64,000 bases of DNA. It comes from OLB6 sp964467455 (GTDB lineage Bacteria; Bacteroidota; Ignavibacteria; Kapaibacteriales; Kapaibacteriaceae). The translations under genes were made by a program, and so were the position numbers. The notes beneath the pieces were generated by a model. It was given only the letters and a program-made list of their open reading frames with translations. It had not been told where the DNA came from and searched no databases. The stretch lies in assembly GCA_964467455.1 (NCBI GenBank), contig CAYXQJ010000001.1, positions 62,001-126,000 on the forward strand. Reading direction: 5' to 3'. Positions 44,747-52,679 of this stretch are shown here, one piece after another; within the stretch, counting starts at the first letter, position 1; every line of letters starts with the position of its first letter.

Positions 44747-46093
44747 ATGAAAAGCTCCTACACCCCCCGACTGGCCGTCGATGCTAACGGTTCCATCGAC
44801 GAAATGAAGAAACATCTCCTCATTGATGGCTTTGACCACGTCATCGACCTTGAGAAAAGCCACGGGGCCTATTTCGTCGAAGCCCGCACCGGTAAAGAAT
44901 ACCTCGACTTCTTTACCTGCATCGCCTCCATGCCCATCGGCATGAACCACCCCAAAATGATGGATCCGGCCTTCATCGATTACTTGGGCCGGGCCGCCAT
45001 GAACAAGCCGTCCAACTCCGACATCTACAACGCGTATCAGGCCACGTTTGTCAAAACGTTCTTTGAGCTGGCTGTACCCTCCCATTTCCGCTACGCGTTC
45101 TTTATTGATGGCGGTGCCCTCGCCGTGGAAAATGCCCTCAAGGTCGCCATGGACTGGAAGGTCCGCCGCAACTTCGCCAAGGGCTACCGTAAAGAACGTG
45201 GTACGCAGGTGATCCACTTTGAAGGGGCCTTCCATGGTCGCAGCGGCTACACGATGTCGTTGACCAACACCGACCCGACCAAGACGGCCCTGTTCCCGAA
45301 GTTCGACTGGCCGCGGATCACAACGCCCTACCTGACCTTCCCGCTCACGCCTGAACACCTGGAACGCACCATCAAGGCCGAGCAACTGGCGATCAACCAG
45401 ATCACCACCGCCTTCCGCACGAACCCCGATGACATCTGCGCCATCATCCTTGAACCTATTCAAGGGGAAGGGGGCGACCGGCACTTTAGACCAGAATTCC
45501 TGCAAGCCCTGCGTAACCTCTGCGATGAACATGAAGCCCTGTTGATCTTCGACGAAGTGCAGACGGGCGTGGGCATCACCGGACATTGGTGGGCCCATCA
45601 AGGACTTGGTGTGATTCCCGACATCATGTCGTTTGGAAAGAAGATGCAGGTCTGTGGGATCGTTGTTGGACCACGAGTGGATGAAGTACCGGAGAACGTG
45701 TTCCATACCTCAAGCCGGATCAACTCCACGTGGGGTGGATCATTGGTAGACATGGTCCGCGTGACCAAATATCTCGAGATCATCGATGAAGATGGCCTCG
45801 TGGCCAATGCGGGTAGCGTAGGCGCATACATGCAAGAGCGCATGCAGCACGTCGCCTCATCATTTGATGATGGCATCATCACCAACGTTCGTGGCATGGG
45901 ACTGTTCCGTGCCTTTGATCTGCCAACAACAAAACATCGGGGCGACTTCTTGAAGAAGGCCTACGATAACGGACTGCTGCTCGTTGGTTCGGGTGATCGT
46001 TCCGTGCGGTTCCGTCCACCGTTGAACCTAACACGCGAACACGTCGACGCCGGTATCGACATCATCGAACGGTCGATCAAGCAAATACTGTAG
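44747..46093 (+). CDS. lat: L-lysine 6-transaminase (lysine epsilon-aminotransferase)
   Basis: This 448-aa class III PLP aminotransferase has the PLP Lys in MSFGKKMQVCG, the Asp contact in IFDEVQTGVGITGHWW, and the LAT-type N-terminus HLLIDGFDHVIDLEKSHG plus YLDFFTCIASMPIGMNHP. It transfers the epsilon amino group of lysine to 2-oxoglutarate, giving 2-aminoadipate semialdehyde. Start ATG 44747 (MKSSYTPRL) is fixed by the promoter and family length. It ends 17 bp inside the convergent nrnA. No semialdehyde dehydrogenase lies nearby, so the fate of the product is not shown here. Confidence 0.92.
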   Translation: MKSSYTPRLAVDANGSIDEMKKHLLIDGFDHVIDLEKSHGAYFVEARTGKEYLDFFTCIASMPIGMNHPKMMDPAFIDYLGRAAMNKPSNSDIYNAYQATFVKTFFELAVPSHFRYAFFIDGGALAVENALKVAMDWKVRRNFAKGYRKERGTQVIHFEGAFHGRSGYTMSLTNTDPTKTALFPKFDWPRITTPYLTFPLTPEHLERTIKAEQLAINQITTAFRTNPDDICAIILEPIQGEGGDRHFRPEFLQALRNLCDEHEALLIFDEVQTGVGITGHWWAHQGLGVIPDIMSFGKKMQVCGIVVGPRVDEVPENVFHTSSRINSTWGGSLVDMVRVTKYLEIIDEDGLVANAGSVGAYMQERMQHVASSFDDGIITNVRGMGLFRAFDLPTTKHRGDFLKKAYDNGLLLVGSGDRSVRFRPPLNLTREHVDAGIDIIERSIKQIL

Positions 46094-47057
46094 CGGCGTC
46101 GGCGACAACCTTGTTGATCGCTTCATCCACGGACACGTTGTAGAGACGTGCTCCGGCTGCATAGACGTGCCCTCCCCCGCCGTAGGTGGCCGCGAGGTCG
46201 CGAACGTAGGTCTTCCCTTTTGATCGGAACGACGCCTTGACCACGTCGTCAAGCTCCAAGAAGAAGATGCCCATCGTCACACCGTCGATGGCAAGCGTCT
46301 GTTGTACGAAGCCCTCAGTATCATCAGGATGACAATTCGTTGCGATCAGATCGGCCTTACGAACGGTCATCACGCAGAGCCGTCCTTCGTAGAATGTTTG
46401 CAGTCCGGCGAGGGCTTTGCCAAGCAATTGTGACCTCTGGAACGGATTGGCATTCATCACACGGTCATAGGCCTCGACGGGATCGGCACCGAGTTCGACG
46501 AGGTCGGCAGCGAGGTGGAAGATCTTCGACGTCGTCCGCGGAAATCGAAATGACCCCGTATCGGTCATCATGCCAACGTAGAGGCATTGTGCAGATTCGG
46601 GGGACATGCCTGCCCCCTGCCATGAAAAGATCATTTCGGCTAACATCGAACACGTGGCCGGTGCATCGGTATCGATCCAGGCATGTGTGGCGAAGTCTTC
46701 GGGGTGCGTGTGATGGTCGATGTTGATGACCGTGGCCGTTGATGCGCGAATGGCTTCGCCCAGGGTGCCGAGGCGGCCGACGGAGTTGAGGTCGAGGACG
46801 GCGATCACATCGGCGGTTGTCAGCATGTCGGCAATTGACGGACCCCAGACCTTCATCACATCGGCACCGGGCATCCAGCGGAGGTTCATCGGACACGGCG
46901 TCGGGAGGATGACGCTGGTGTGAATGCCGCGGGCGCGAAGGGCGTGGTGAAGTCCGAGCACACTGCCGATGGCATCACCATCGGGGTTGATGTGCGTGGT
47001 CAGGACAACGTGGCGGGCGGAGGTGAGAACATTGCTGCAGGCATCAAAGGGTGTCAT
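46077..47057 (-). CDS. nrnA: DHH/DHHA1 phosphoesterase, NrnA-type oligoribonuclease/pAp phosphatase
   Basis: This 326-aa protein has the DHH family motifs HINPDGDAIGSVLG (first metal site) and NIDHHTHPEDF, with the C-terminal DHHA1 motif GGGGHVYAAGARL. NrnA degrades nano-RNAs of 2-5 nt and dephosphorylates 3'-phosphoadenosine 5'-phosphate. A near -7 element CATATTTG lies 4 bases before the ATG, so a leaderless transcript is likely. The start lies opposite the PASTA gene's leader. Cyclic-di-AMP phosphodiesterase members of this family are a possible alternative. Confidence 0.9.
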   Translation of the reverse strand: MTPFDACSNVLTSARHVVLTTHINPDGDAIGSVLGLHHALRARGIHTSVILPTPCPMNLRWMPGADVMKVWGPSIADMLTTADVIAVLDLNSVGRLGTLGEAIRASTATVINIDHHTHPEDFATHAWIDTDAPATCSMLAEMIFSWQGAGMSPESAQCLYVGMMTDTGSFRFPRTTSKIFHLAADLVELGADPVEAYDRVMNANPFQRSQLLGKALAGLQTFYEGRLCVMTVRKADLIATNCHPDDTEGFVQQTLAIDGVTMGIFFLELDDVVKASFRSKGKTYVRDLAATYGGGGHVYAAGARLYNVSVDEAINKVVADAATVFA

Positions 47058-47083
47058 GCGTCAAATATGGCGATATTCGCATC

Positions 47084-47824
47084 GTGACCAAGCAACGAGC
47101 ACAAGGCTTTACATGGCGGCGACTGGGTGTGTACAGCGCGCTGCTGCTCTCCGGGATCTTGATCTTCATCGTCTTGGTGGATCAGTTGATCCTACCGGTC
47201 TTCTTTGCATCGACGGAGACGATCACGGTCCCGAAGGTGGTTGGCAAGCATATCGATGATGCTCGCAAGGAACTCGCCGCACTAGGACTGCAGGTGATGG
47301 ATCCGCATGAACAGTTCAGTGCGACCGTGCCGGAAGGATCGGTCATCCAGCAGAGTCCGTATTCCGGTGCAACGGTCAAAGAAGGACGCCGCATTTATCT
47401 CACGGTCTCGGCGGGAACGGAAACGATCGGCATGCCATCGCTGAGAGGTCTTTCGGTGCGTGAAGCGCGTTTGACCTTGATGCGCGTGGGATTGACCTTG
47501 GGCGACATCAGTTACGAAATGAATGATTCGATCCCGGAAGACCGCATCATTTCGCAGAGCATCCGTATGGGTGAACGTGTGCAGACGAATGCCGTGGTCA
47601 CCATTGCCGTCAGCCGGGGTCCGTCGGCCATCCGTACACCGGACCTCTTGGGGCTTTCATTAGCCGATGCCGAGGCACTACTAACACAGTTCAGTCTGAC
47701 GTTGGGTGCAGTACACACCATGCCCAGTGGGGCCTTCGAGCCAAACACGGTGATGAAACAGAATCCGGCAGCGGATTCATTGGTGGCGCCGGGGACGGCT
47801 ATCTCTCTGACCGTGACGAGATAG
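47084..47824 (+). CDS. PASTA-domain membrane protein without kinase domain
   Basis: This protein of about 246 aa (from GTG 47084; a GTG at 47051 would add 11 residues) has a basic cytoplasmic N-terminus. A membrane helix (VYSALLLSGILIFIVLVDQL) and three PASTA repeats (starting VPKVVGKHIDDARKEL, MPSLRGLSVREARLTL and TPDLLGLSLADAEALL) follow. PASTA domains bind muropeptides or beta-lactams in PknB kinases and PBPs. Stand-alone one-helix PASTA proteins are usual in Bacteroidota and probably act in cell-wall synthesis. Its TAG stop lies 3 bases before an 8-bp repeat tract. Confidence 0.88.
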   Translation: MTKQRAQGFTWRRLGVYSALLLSGILIFIVLVDQLILPVFFASTETITVPKVVGKHIDDARKELAALGLQVMDPHEQFSATVPEGSVIQQSPYSGATVKEGRRIYLTVSAGTETIGMPSLRGLSVREARLTLMRVGLTLGDISYEMNDSIPEDRIISQSIRMGERVQTNAVVTIAVSRGPSAIRTPDLLGLSLADAEALLTQFSLTLGAVHTMPSGAFEPNTVMKQNPAADSLVAPGTAISLTVTR

Positions 47825-47826
47825 TT

Positions 47827-47914
47827 AGTCAGCTAGACAGCTATTCAGCTAGTCAGCTAGTCAGCTAGACAGCTAGTCAGCTAGATAGCTAGAGGGCTAG
47901 ATAGCTAGAGGGTT
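47827..47914. repeat. Eleven tandem copies of an 8-bp unit (agtcagct-type)
   Basis: Exactly 11 units of 8 bp fill 88 bases, with a consensus AGTCAGCT and variants AGACAGCT, ATTCAGCT, AGATAGCT and AGAGGGCT. Nearly every unit junction contains CTAG, so stop codons are present on both strands. The tract lies between two convergent genes and supplies the stop codon of the minus-strand gene. It has no spacers and is not a CRISPR. Confidence 0.9.
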
Positions 47915-50523
47915 AGAAAGAGAAGATGACGTTGGGGGCCGTGGGAAGTGTGAAGCACGACGGCTACCGGGCGATTTTGTGCCAGATGCGTGATATTTAC
48001 CGACATCGTCGTGGCATCCGAGGACGACCATTGATCTTGGAGGCGATTTCCTAAAAGGTCGAAGATTTCGATCCCGCGGATACTTATAGAGGCAGATACC
48101 TCGATGATACCATTGCGTGCATCGATCTCTACGTTCTCTTGATCGGACGTAGGTGCGTCATGAATTCCCGTGATCGGGTCATCGGGAACCTGAAGCAGGA
48201 ACACAGCGACAGAGCCGTTCTTGTCGCCGATGAAGATCCTGGAGGTTGTGGGCTCATACGCAGCGCACGTTGGCTCACCAAAGCCTTCCCCTAGTGTCTG
48301 CACAACGGTTCGTTCGTCGTGGTTGACAATGTAACCCACGGTATCAGGGTGTTGCTTGAGAATGAAGCTATAGGAATCGTTGAGCCGGATGATCTTGTAG
48401 CCATCCCGAAATGGCCAGGAATGGGTCTTGACCCACACGCCATCGATCAGTTCATAGACGCTCTGTGTTGTGACGATCGTCGTCCTGTCTCGTCGAAAAG
48501 CGCCCCACTCACGGTAACCGGTCTCCAAGGGTATCTCGAACAACAAACGGTCAAACGACGATGAGAACCCTGCGAGCTTCGTCGACATCGTTACGAGTAC
48601 CTCGTTGTGAAAATGTGGGTCGACATCGAACATCTCCGGATACGACGTACCCCACCGATCGCGTGTTGAATGATCCTCTGTTGAGAAGAGCTCTTTCCAG
48701 GCAGGCGAAGCAACAGAGTCGTACAATTCTACGATAATGCTGGGCCTGGATTCTCCATTCCAGTCATTCCACACACGTACAGCTGCCCTGATCCTTCCGT
48801 TAGATTGGTCCTTCCAGAATACACCCTGTTCGGCCATTGGATACGGTACCAACCCAACCCCTTCGACTGAACGATCTTCTAACAACGTTGCAAACACACC
48901 TGCCTGGAGAAACGTATCCAGAGATAATGGCCTACGATAAACGAAATGATCGACGACGTGCCACCACTGGGTCTTGCGAATCGTATAAAAGAATTCGTTG
49001 CTATCAACAAACGAAGTCATCGATGGCGCGTTGAGTGTGAAGATCGGTTGGTAGCAGTTCGTGCATGTTTCAGTAGGCATCCGTCCCGTGGAAGTGTACG
49101 TCTGATGCGAGGTAGCTACAAGATCCCCGGCGACGGAGATCGTCTGGATCTTGCCCGCATCAACGAGAAAGTCTTGGACAATACTGTCTGGTCGATATAC
49201 CTCGATCGGCTCCCCTGTCGCTGAGAAATACTGGGATGTCCGGTTGCTCACGATCTTCACCCCGATCGTCACCAACCCAGTGTCGGTGATGCGGCGCGTG
49301 ATGGAAGGTGTCAGCGATGTATCAGGTTTACCGTTGATGTAGAAAATGTACTTGCCCGCATCCCATGGTGTGATCCCAACGGTATTCAAGGTGATCTGGG
49401 AGTATAACTTCATTCGTCGATGCTCGTGGAACACAGTTACCGTGTCCCCTTTCTGGAGATCGGCAAAACGGTAACGATACGTTGTGCCATGTTGATCGTC
49501 GACAACGTAGCACACACCTGCTCGCTGACTGGCCCAACCTGTAAGCTTGCTGATGGTCGCGCCGATCAATGTGTCGACGATCATCGAGGCCCCACCGGCA
49601 ACATCGTACGTGCGTAAGACCACACCTTCAGCGATCGCATCAATGCCTAGGACGGTTCGTTTTGCAGATAGGCCACAAATCACGCGATCCGGTGGGTTGG
49701 CAACGTTCAATGACGACTTGGTAGCAGTAGAGAATAGTACCGTATCGATGAACATCAATCCCGATCGGCCAATCGGAACAACCGGATGACGGTTGATATA
49801 CTTCGAGTTCCGGTAATCTTCATTGAGCTTCACTCCGTACTGAATCACACCTTTTCTAACATCGAATTCAAAGAGGTGGTGATCGCTGTACTCATCGTCA
49901 GGACCATTAGGAACATGCAAAATGCCTCGAGCGTTTGTTGAGATCGCGATCTCATTGCCATTCGCAGAACTGAAGATTCCTTTGAGATCGCCGACACGAA
50001 AGACGAGTTTGGCCACGTGGTCGAGCGAATCGATAAAACACACGTCGCCTGTGGTGTGTCTAGTGGTGGCCTCACCACCAAGAGTATATCCAGTGGCCAC
50101 GATCAAGTATGGGCAGCCGGGAAAGCCGAAGATCCCAATGGTATGTAGATCAGACACACCGTACAATGTGCCGTATAATTCGAACGTAGTGATCTTACCC
50201 ACGATGCGTACGTCTTGAAGTACGCCTGCAGTATCGATGTATTTGATGCCCTTGCCATCAGTCGCCACGTACAGTCTACTGCCAACAAACGCCAAACTCG
50301 GCGCTTGACGCATGCGAGGAACACTTAGGGTATCGACAACGTTTTGCGCGCCCCATACCATGCGAACAATGGTCGTATCATTCAATCGGAATGCAGAGAA
50401 TCGGCCGTCGCTAGAAAAAACCTCGGCGCGTGCTGTCCAGACGCCTTCGCGTTGCATGGTGCCTGCAACAAGAATGGAGCAGGCAGCAACAAAGCACCAA
50501 ACAAGGTGGAGCCAGCGTGACAT
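47905..50523 (-). CDS. Large exported protein, possible surface cargo
   Basis: This 872-aa protein has signal peptide MSRWLHLVWCFVAACSILVA and a body of short beta strands suggestive of a propeller-like fold. The C-terminal 75 residues (EVSASISIRGIEIFDLLGN to PVAVVLHTSH) resemble a weak type IX secretion sorting domain (GIEIFDLLGNRL matches the usual xxVYDxxG strand). Paired Cys near the middle (CTNCYQP) could form a disulfide. I do not know its function. The frame ends with its stop inside the 8-bp repeat tract. It may be a cargo of the PorU-type machinery (inference). Confidence 0.7.
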   Translation of the reverse strand: MSRWLHLVWCFVAACSILVAGTMQREGVWTARAEVFSSDGRFSAFRLNDTTIVRMVWGAQNVVDTLSVPRMRQAPSLAFVGSRLYVATDGKGIKYIDTAGVLQDVRIVGKITTFELYGTLYGVSDLHTIGIFGFPGCPYLIVATGYTLGGEATTRHTTGDVCFIDSLDHVAKLVFRVGDLKGIFSSANGNEIAISTNARGILHVPNGPDDEYSDHHLFEFDVRKGVIQYGVKLNEDYRNSKYINRHPVVPIGRSGLMFIDTVLFSTATKSSLNVANPPDRVICGLSAKRTVLGIDAIAEGVVLRTYDVAGGASMIVDTLIGATISKLTGWASQRAGVCYVVDDQHGTTYRYRFADLQKGDTVTVFHEHRRMKLYSQITLNTVGITPWDAGKYIFYINGKPDTSLTPSITRRITDTGLVTIGVKIVSNRTSQYFSATGEPIEVYRPDSIVQDFLVDAGKIQTISVAGDLVATSHQTYTSTGRMPTETCTNCYQPIFTLNAPSMTSFVDSNEFFYTIRKTQWWHVVDHFVYRRPLSLDTFLQAGVFATLLEDRSVEGVGLVPYPMAEQGVFWKDQSNGRIRAAVRVWNDWNGESRPSIIVELYDSVASPAWKELFSTEDHSTRDRWGTSYPEMFDVDPHFHNEVLVTMSTKLAGFSSSFDRLLFEIPLETGYREWGAFRRDRTTIVTTQSVYELIDGVWVKTHSWPFRDGYKIIRLNDSYSFILKQHPDTVGYIVNHDERTVVQTLGEGFGEPTCAAYEPTTSRIFIGDKNGSVAVFLLQVPDDPITGIHDAPTSDQENVEIDARNGIIEVSASISIRGIEIFDLLGNRLQDQWSSSDATTMSVNITHLAQNRPVAVVLHTSHGPQRHLLFLTL

Positions 50524-50531
50524 GCAGGAAA

Positions 50532-50873
50532 TTACTGCAATGCGACCCAGATTCCGTCTGATTCTTCTTTGATGGTGTACGTTTTCAGTCCGCCCCCTAC
50601 TCCGAGATTGTTACCGGTGCAGATGTCGAAGCGCCAGGCGTGCATGGGACAGGTGACGGTGCCATTTTCAATGTAGCCGTCGTAGATGAGGGCTTCACGT
50701 TTGTGCGGACAGATGTTGGTGACGCAATGGACGGTGCCGTTCACCCGGAAGAGGGCGAGGTCGTGTTCAATGTCGAGGTCGACGCGGAAGCCGCGACGTT
50801 CGGTGACGTCGATACTGCGGCAGATGCGGATCCATTCAACACCGTCGATCACTTTACGCGGACGGTCATGCAT
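50532..50873 (-). CDS. Rieske [2Fe-2S] ferredoxin-like protein
   Basis: This 113-aa protein is a single Rieske domain with both cluster motifs: NICPHKREALIYDG (C-x-H) and TCPMHAWRFD (C-x2-H). No membrane helix is present, so it is a soluble ferredoxin-like electron carrier or a small NirD-type subunit. The start overlaps the stop of the MBL gene by 8 bp. It is the last gene of the SbnI-like/MBL/Rieske unit. Its electron partner is not visible nearby. Confidence 0.9.
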   Translation of the reverse strand: MHDRPRKVIDGVEWIRICRSIDVTERRGFRVDLDIEHDLALFRVNGTVHCVTNICPHKREALIYDGYIENGTVTCPMHAWRFDICTGNNLGVGGGLKTYTIKEESDGIWVALQ

Positions 50874-51726
50874 ACGAGGTGATCTCGATGTCGGGTCCTA
50901 GATGTACGCCCTTATCTCCACGCACCACCGTTGCGGCCTGGCGCAGTGCATCGTGTTCAAAGACGACGATCCACTCTTCATCGATCATGCGCGGATGGAT
51001 CTTCTGCTTTTCTTCGATCGTCGTCAGTGGATGATTGTCGTAGGCCATTCCATACGGCACCGGCACATGGGCACCCGTCGGCATCAGATCGGCAGGATAA
51101 TACAAGGTCTTGCTGCCATCGGTGACCAACACCGTCTGCATAAAGGGTGTATGTCCGTGCATCGGCAGCACGTAGATGCCGGGGAAGAGTTCATCTTCGC
51201 CGTCGGTGAGTTCCAGGACGCCGTGTTCTGAGAGAGGAAGGAACATCTCCGGCATAAAGGAGGCACGATCTTTCACCGAGGGTTGTTTGGCCCAGGCCAG
51301 GTGTTGCTTTTGCAGGTAGTACGTTGCCTGATGGAATCGCGGCAGTAACCCTTCCGCCGTTTCGATGACGGCACCACCCGCATGGTCGAAGTGGGCATGG
51401 GTGAGGATCACGTCGGTCACGTCTTCCGGACGCACCCCTAACCGTGACAACGACCCTTCGATGGTATACTCCGAAAAGTCGATGCCATAGATCTCCAACA
51501 ACTTCGGCGGCATGAACGGACTGTTGCCGGTATCGATCAAGATCACCTGATCCTCATTCCGGATCAACAGCGCTTTTGCCGCCATCGGGATGCGGTTCTT
51601 CGCGTCTCCGGGAGCATAGGCCCGCTCCCACAAATTTTTGGGCACCACACCAAACATGGCACCGCCGTCCAAGCCAAAACGGCATGTCTCAATGAGGTCG
51701 ATCTGATACGTTCCGATCTGTAGCAT
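50866..51726 (-). CDS. MBL-fold metallo-hydrolase
   Basis: This 286-aa metallo-beta-lactamase-fold hydrolase has the dimetal motif THAHFDHAGG (HxHxDH) near residue 110, an upstream LIRNEDQVILIDTGNSPF strand and a later VLPMHGHTPF loop with a further metal His. The overall pattern resembles AHL-lactonase-type and related MBL hydrolases. The substrate cannot be told from sequence. It starts 2 bases after the SbnI-like gene stop and overlaps the Rieske gene, so the three are co-translated. Confidence 0.85.
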   Translation of the reverse strand: MLQIGTYQIDLIETCRFGLDGGAMFGVVPKNLWERAYAPGDAKNRIPMAAKALLIRNEDQVILIDTGNSPFMPPKLLEIYGIDFSEYTIEGSLSRLGVRPEDVTDVILTHAHFDHAGGAVIETAEGLLPRFHQATYYLQKQHLAWAKQPSVKDRASFMPEMFLPLSEHGVLELTDGEDELFPGIYVLPMHGHTPFMQTVLVTDGSKTLYYPADLMPTGAHVPVPYGMAYDNHPLTTIEEKQKIHPRMIDEEWIVVFEHDALRQAATVVRGDKGVHLGPDIEITSYA

Positions 51727-51728
51727 GG

Positions 51729-52598
51729 CTAATCGTCAAAGATGAAGACAGGTTCGTGGTAGTAGCGGACTTTCTTTTCCAGGATCTTCTTCGTCAGCCA
51801 TTCATACAGCCAACGATTCTTTTCGGTAAGGGGCTGGGCATCACGTAGCATGGAAAGGTCCACGTTGATCGTAAGCGCCCGACCCGAGATCAAATGCCGC
51901 GTAATGCCGGCCGGCAGCAGGTCTTGATGTTCGGCTACGCCGACGATCTCGTCGGGCGTAAACGTGGGAAACATCACCACGGTCGGACAATGATCTTCGC
52001 GCTGCACGATGTCGATGAGGTCGTCGTGGACGATACGGTAGATCTCCCCTGCGCCGCCATACGTTTCCACCAGACCGCGCAGCAGCGTTGCTGCGCTGGT
52101 GGTGCCATGTTCCGGCGTGCTCACATTCCACGGATGCTCGGTATGCAGCGTCAGCAGCCGGGCCATGCCGTCGGCCTCCACCAAGGCGGCCGTCGAGTGC
52201 CGCGCAGCTAGGGCGCGGCGGGCATCGGGGACGCTAACGCGACTGGAGATCGCCGCATGCCGCTCCACGTAGGCGCGGGCCAGGTCGGCCGCTTGATCGG
52301 GCAAGACGTGATACCAGGCCTCGAGCCGCGTGTCGGGTTCTGTATAGGGCACCACCTGGAGCAGGATGTGGGGCACCTCCATCTGACGCAGGGCCGTCGT
52401 CCGCGTTGCCCCATCCAAGATCACAAACCGTCCGTCACCCATCTCGGCTGCGATCGGCGGGTTGCGCAGGAAGTTCTCACGCTCCAACGACGCACGCAGG
52501 CGCGACACCCGCAGCGGGTCGGTCTCCTCGTGGAGATACACGTCTTCGGTACGGGCAAACCGCAGGCGGAGGTCACGATGGTCGATGGCCGAATGCAT
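51729..52598 (-). CDS. SbnI-like ParB/Srx-fold protein, putative free L-serine kinase
   Basis: This 289-aa protein is close in pattern to staphylococcal SbnI. The N-terminal ParB/Srx-like part has VYLHEETDPLRVSRLRASLE and FVILDGATRTTALRQM, and a C-terminal block reads PAGITRHLISGRALTINVDL, where SbnI has PAGVTRFNISGR. SbnI is an ATP-dependent free serine kinase making O-phosphoserine for staphyloferrin B, and it also senses heme. The acidic residues at HEE are the likely catalytic position. No siderophore genes are nearby, so the role here is open. It heads an operon with MBL and Rieske genes. The ATG lies 7 bases after a TAGTTTTG element. Confidence 0.78.
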   Translation of the reverse strand: MHSAIDHRDLRLRFARTEDVYLHEETDPLRVSRLRASLERENFLRNPPIAAEMGDGRFVILDGATRTTALRQMEVPHILLQVVPYTEPDTRLEAWYHVLPDQAADLARAYVERHAAISSRVSVPDARRALAARHSTAALVEADGMARLLTLHTEHPWNVSTPEHGTTSAATLLRGLVETYGGAGEIYRIVHDDLIDIVQREDHCPTVVMFPTFTPDEIVGVAEHQDLLPAGITRHLISGRALTINVDLSMLRDAQPLTEKNRWLYEWLTKKILEKKVRYYHEPVFIFDD

Positions 52599-52605
52599 TT
52601 CGCAA

Positions 52606-52613
52606 CAAAACTA
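52606..52613 (-). promoter_or_regulatory. -7 element of the SbnI-like operon (TAGTTTTG)
   Basis: On the minus strand TAGTTTTG is followed by TTGCGAA and the ATG at 52598. The predicted 5' leader is about 4 bases. The same octamer precedes lat. Confidence 0.55.
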
Positions 52614-52628
52614 CACCCAACCCTTTTG

Positions 52629-52636
52629 TATCTTTG
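52629..52636 (+). promoter_or_regulatory. -7 element of the ppiD-hpnC unit (TATCTTTG)
   Basis: TATCTTTG lies 43 bases upstream of the ppiD ATG and is divergent from the SbnI-like promoter. The leader contains GTGGAG, a reasonable ribosome site, so this transcript is not leaderless. Confidence 0.55.
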
Positions 52637-52679
52637 TTGCTTATACTAAAATCCTCATAGCAGTGGAGTATTGACGCCG

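Noticed and set aside
44531..45706. 391-aa minus-strand open frame
   Set aside because: Antisense to lat and to the start of the membrane-protein gene; both real genes have clear motifs and promoters.
47827..47914. Regular repeats considered as a CRISPR array
   Set aside because: The 8-bp units are contiguous with no spacers and no cas genes are present.
51729..52598. ParB-like fold read as a chromosome-partition protein
   Set aside because: No HTH or CTP-binding ParB motifs (GERRxRA); the C-terminal block matches SbnI instead.
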